The notes below the pieces were generated by a model, which saw only the letters and a program-made list of their open reading frames with translations, made no database searches and was not told the origin of the DNA. This document shows, piece after piece, positions 62,179 through 64,000 of a stretch of DNA of 64,000 nucleotides (within the stretch, counting starts at the first letter, position 1; each line of letters starts with the position of its first letter). The stretch covers positions 286,775 to 350,774 of the forward strand of contig CAWHIX010000011.1 of the NCBI GenBank assembly GCA_963829545.1. Direction: 5' to 3'. The DNA comes from JAXGXJ01 sp963829545 (lineage in GTDB: Bacteria; Actinomycetota; Thermoleophilia; RBG-16-64-13). The position numbers were made by a program, and so were the translations under genes.

Positions 62179-64000
62179 ATGAGAGGCAAGAAGGATCGGG
62201 TCAGCAAAGGGTGGTCCTGAGGGTCGCTCTCGTGGCTGCTGATCGTCGCCCTGGTCACACTGCTGGGCCGGGACGGCCCTCGCGGCCGACCGCTGGACCG
62301 ACATCACCGATCAGCAATGGATCAGCGTCTACAAGGTCACGGCCGCCAGGTCGACACCGTGGCCGATGGCTACCGGACGGCACCTTCAGGCCCACGCAGG
62401 CACTCAATCGCGGTCAAGCCGCCAAGATGGTGGTCGACGGCTTCGGGCATACCCACGAAGACGCCGCCGGCACGCCACCTTCACCGACGTTCTCCCTCCC
62501 ACAGTTCTACAAGTGGGTCGAAGGGGGGTGGATGCCCAAGTCATCGCCGGCTACCCGGACGACACCTACCGGCCGAATTCGACCATGGCAGCGCCAGCAG
62601 GCCAACACCATCCTGGCGCGCCACCTCTCCGGCCTTGAGAAGGCCGCGCTCGGCGGCATCCAAGGCGAGGAGGAGCTCTACCCGACCGTCACCGAGTGGT
62701 ATCAGGAGGAGGGTCCAGCCTACTGGCCGCCTTCGCCGACGGGGGAACGGTGGCGACCGACCATCGCCCCGGGACCGCCTATCTCATCCATCATGAAGTG
62801 GTGGGGGCAGCCCCAGCGGGGGCCAGTACTACCTGAAGCCGCTCACCAACCTGACGCGGGCGCAGGCCGCCGCCCTCATCCTGCGCGTGGCCGACATCAG
62901 CTTCGCCACTCCGCCTCCCACGGTCACGGCCCTCAACCCCTCCAGCGGTCCGACTACCGGCGGCAACACGGTCGTCATCACCGGGACCAACTTCGTGGGG
63001 GTTAGAGGCGCGACGGCGTCAAGTTCGGGAGCTCCCGGCCACCAACTATGTGGTCGATTCCGCGATCCAGATCACGGCCATCGCCCCGGCGGGTCCGCAG
63101 GGAAGCACCGTAAACGTGACGGTCACGACGGCCGTCGGGCACGAGCTCGACCAGGGCGCCGGCAACAACTACACCTACACCGACCGCCCTACGATCACCG
63201 CGCTCAACCCACCGGTCAGCCGACCACGGCCGGTGGGACACGGTCACCATCACCGGCACCAATTCGCGGCCGGCGCCACGGTGACGTTCGGCGGCGGCTT
63301 AGCCGCCACCAGCGTGGACGTGGTCAACTCGACCACCATCACCTGCGTCTCTCCGGCGCACGCAGTGGGCGTGGTCGACGTGATCGTCACCACGGCTGCC
63401 GGTATCAGTCTCCGCGACCGGCACGGCCAACGACTACACCTACGGCATGCCCACCGTCACCGCGCTCAACCCCGCCGGTCAGCCGACCACCGCCGCTGGC
63501 ACGGCCGTCATCATCACCGGCACCAACTTCGTGAGTCGGAGCGACCGTCTCCTTCGGCGGGACCCGGCCACCAGCGTGCTGGTGGTGAACTCGACCACCA
63601 TCACGTGCGTCTCGCCGGCGCACGCGGCTGGAATGGTTGAAGTGACGGTCACCACCGCCGCGGGCACCAGCTCGACCACCGGGACGGGCAACGACTACAC
63701 CTCGGCCTGCCCACCGTGACCGCTCTCAACCCCACCGGCCAGCCGCCCACCGCCGCCGGAACCGCCGTCACCATCACCGGCACCAACTTCGTGCGTCCTG
63801 GCGACGGTGGCCTTCGGCGCGGACCGCGGCACCAGCGTAGTGATGGTGAACCCGACCACCATCACCTGCGTCTCGCCCGCGCACGCGGCCGGGCATGGTC
63901 GACGTGACCGTGACCACCGCAGCGGGGACCAGCTCGACGGCGCGGGCTCGGGGAACGACTACACCTACGGAGCGGCCACCAAGTTCGCCGTGACTATGAG
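62179..64000 (+). CDS. SLH-domain surface protein with IPT/TIG repeats (3' partial, many frame breaks)
   Basis: Secreted cell-surface protein. ATG 62179 follows AGGAGGG; a basic start (MRGKKDRVSKGW) meets an in-frame TGA after 13 codons, then the same frame gives a signal helix (SWLLIVALVTLLG). Pieces in all three frames rebuild two or three SLH repeats (WTDITDQQW, FRPTQALNRGQAAKMVVDGF, VIAGYPDDTYRPNSTMA, LTRAQAAALILRVAD). At least four immunoglobulin-like IPT/TIG repeats follow (PTVTALNP...TVVITGTNF...NSTTITCVSPAHA). Breaks occur every 50-150 bases, far denser than elsewhere, so this end of the sequence is poor. Runs off the window. Confidence 0.75.
62917..64000 (+). repeat. Tandem IPT/TIG-domain repeats, period about 262 bases
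   Basis: Near-identical units begin near 62917, 63184, 63447 and 63712, each opening with a version of ACCGTCACCGCGCTCAACCC and containing ACCATCACCTGCGTCTC. The third and fourth copies are most alike. The departure from a multiple of three reflects the indels in this segment. The array continues past the window. Confidence 0.75.

Noticed and set aside
62179..62220. Selenocysteine at the TGA in the surface-protein signal peptide
   Set aside because: The TGA sits before a signal helix in a segment with frame breaks every ~100 bases. No Sec-type context is present and a base error is far more likely.
1..64000. tRNA, rRNA, insertion sequences, integrases, phage or defence-system genes
   Set aside because: I looked for tRNA-like cloverleaf segments, transposase motifs, terminal inverted repeats with duplications, and typical defence genes. 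Nothing could be supported.

Overview
The window comes from a high-GC, strictly anaerobic bacterium that looks like a deep-branching or anaerobic lineage of Actinomycetota. The support is an inositol-3-phosphate synthase overlapping a CDP-alcohol phosphatidyltransferase, a UPF0182 membrane protein, PadR/TetR regulators, and many lipoproteins and surface proteins with long Thr-rich linkers. The anaerobic reading rests on a trimeric [FeFe]-hydrogenase, three tungsten/molybdenum aldehyde:ferredoxin oxidoreductase (AOR) paralogues, corrinoid methyltransferases, iron-sulfur flavoproteins and rubrerythrin. The exact class cannot be fixed without a phylogeny.

Layout. 0-2.4 kb: end of a branched-chain-amino-acid-type ABC transporter (LivG/LivF ATPase region, LivK-type lipoprotein). 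2.5-8.2 kb: a tightly packed corrinoid methyl-transfer cluster, with two UroD/MtaA-family methyltransferases, one corrinoid protein, two iron-sulfur flavoproteins with extra C-terminal CxxC ribbons, and a VOC protein. 8.2-11.5 kb: STAS protein and UPF0182 protein. 11.6-17.1 kb: TetR-PadR pair divergent from AOR-1, a 3-hydroxyisobutyrate-dehydrogenase-like enzyme, a cupin and a zinc alcohol dehydrogenase. 17.4-21.7 kb: NAD-linked [FeFe]-hydrogenase hydB-hydA-hydC. 21.7-27.7 kb: rubrerythrin, HAD phosphatase, MoaF-like protein, a beta-propeller/TM/zinc-ribbon protein, two small conserved proteins and a LysR regulator. 27.9-31.2 kb: AOR-2, MoaD-like protein, zinc alcohol dehydrogenase. 31.5-33.7 kb: tandem cyclase protein and PRC-barrel protein. 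33.8-41.0 kb: PpiC foldase, TetR regulator, Tat lipoprotein solute-binding protein, AOR-3, a second MoaD-like protein and a metal-dependent amidohydrolase. 41-64 kb: mainly cell envelope and housekeeping genes (subtilase with SLH repeats, YchF-like protein, Nudix fusion, AI-2E permease, inositol lipid genes, glycosyltransferase-PHP fusion, UDG-like protein, RlmD-type methyltransferase, DUF1214 protein with a sulfatase scar, ClpB, class A PBP, SLH/IPT surface protein running off the end).

How it may work together. The three AOR modules could oxidise aldehydes or reduce acids with ferredoxin, with alcohol dehydrogenases supplying or removing aldehydes and the hydrogenase balancing ferredoxin and NADH with H2. 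Two AORs have their own MoaD-like sulfur carrier next door. The methyl-transfer cluster probably demethylates an imported substrate. It has no visible ATP-dependent corrinoid activase, so the flavoproteins are candidates for corrinoid reduction.

Data quality. At least 23 single-base frame breaks interrupt otherwise continuous protein homology, plus one in-frame TGA and a heavily broken last 1.8 kb. They lie in 1-17 kb, at 21.4 kb and in 41-64 kb; 21.5-41.6 kb has no frame break. I read most of them as assembly errors, and describe the broken genes as CDSs with the break positions given. No tRNA, rRNA, CRISPR array, insertion sequence or phage gene was recognised.
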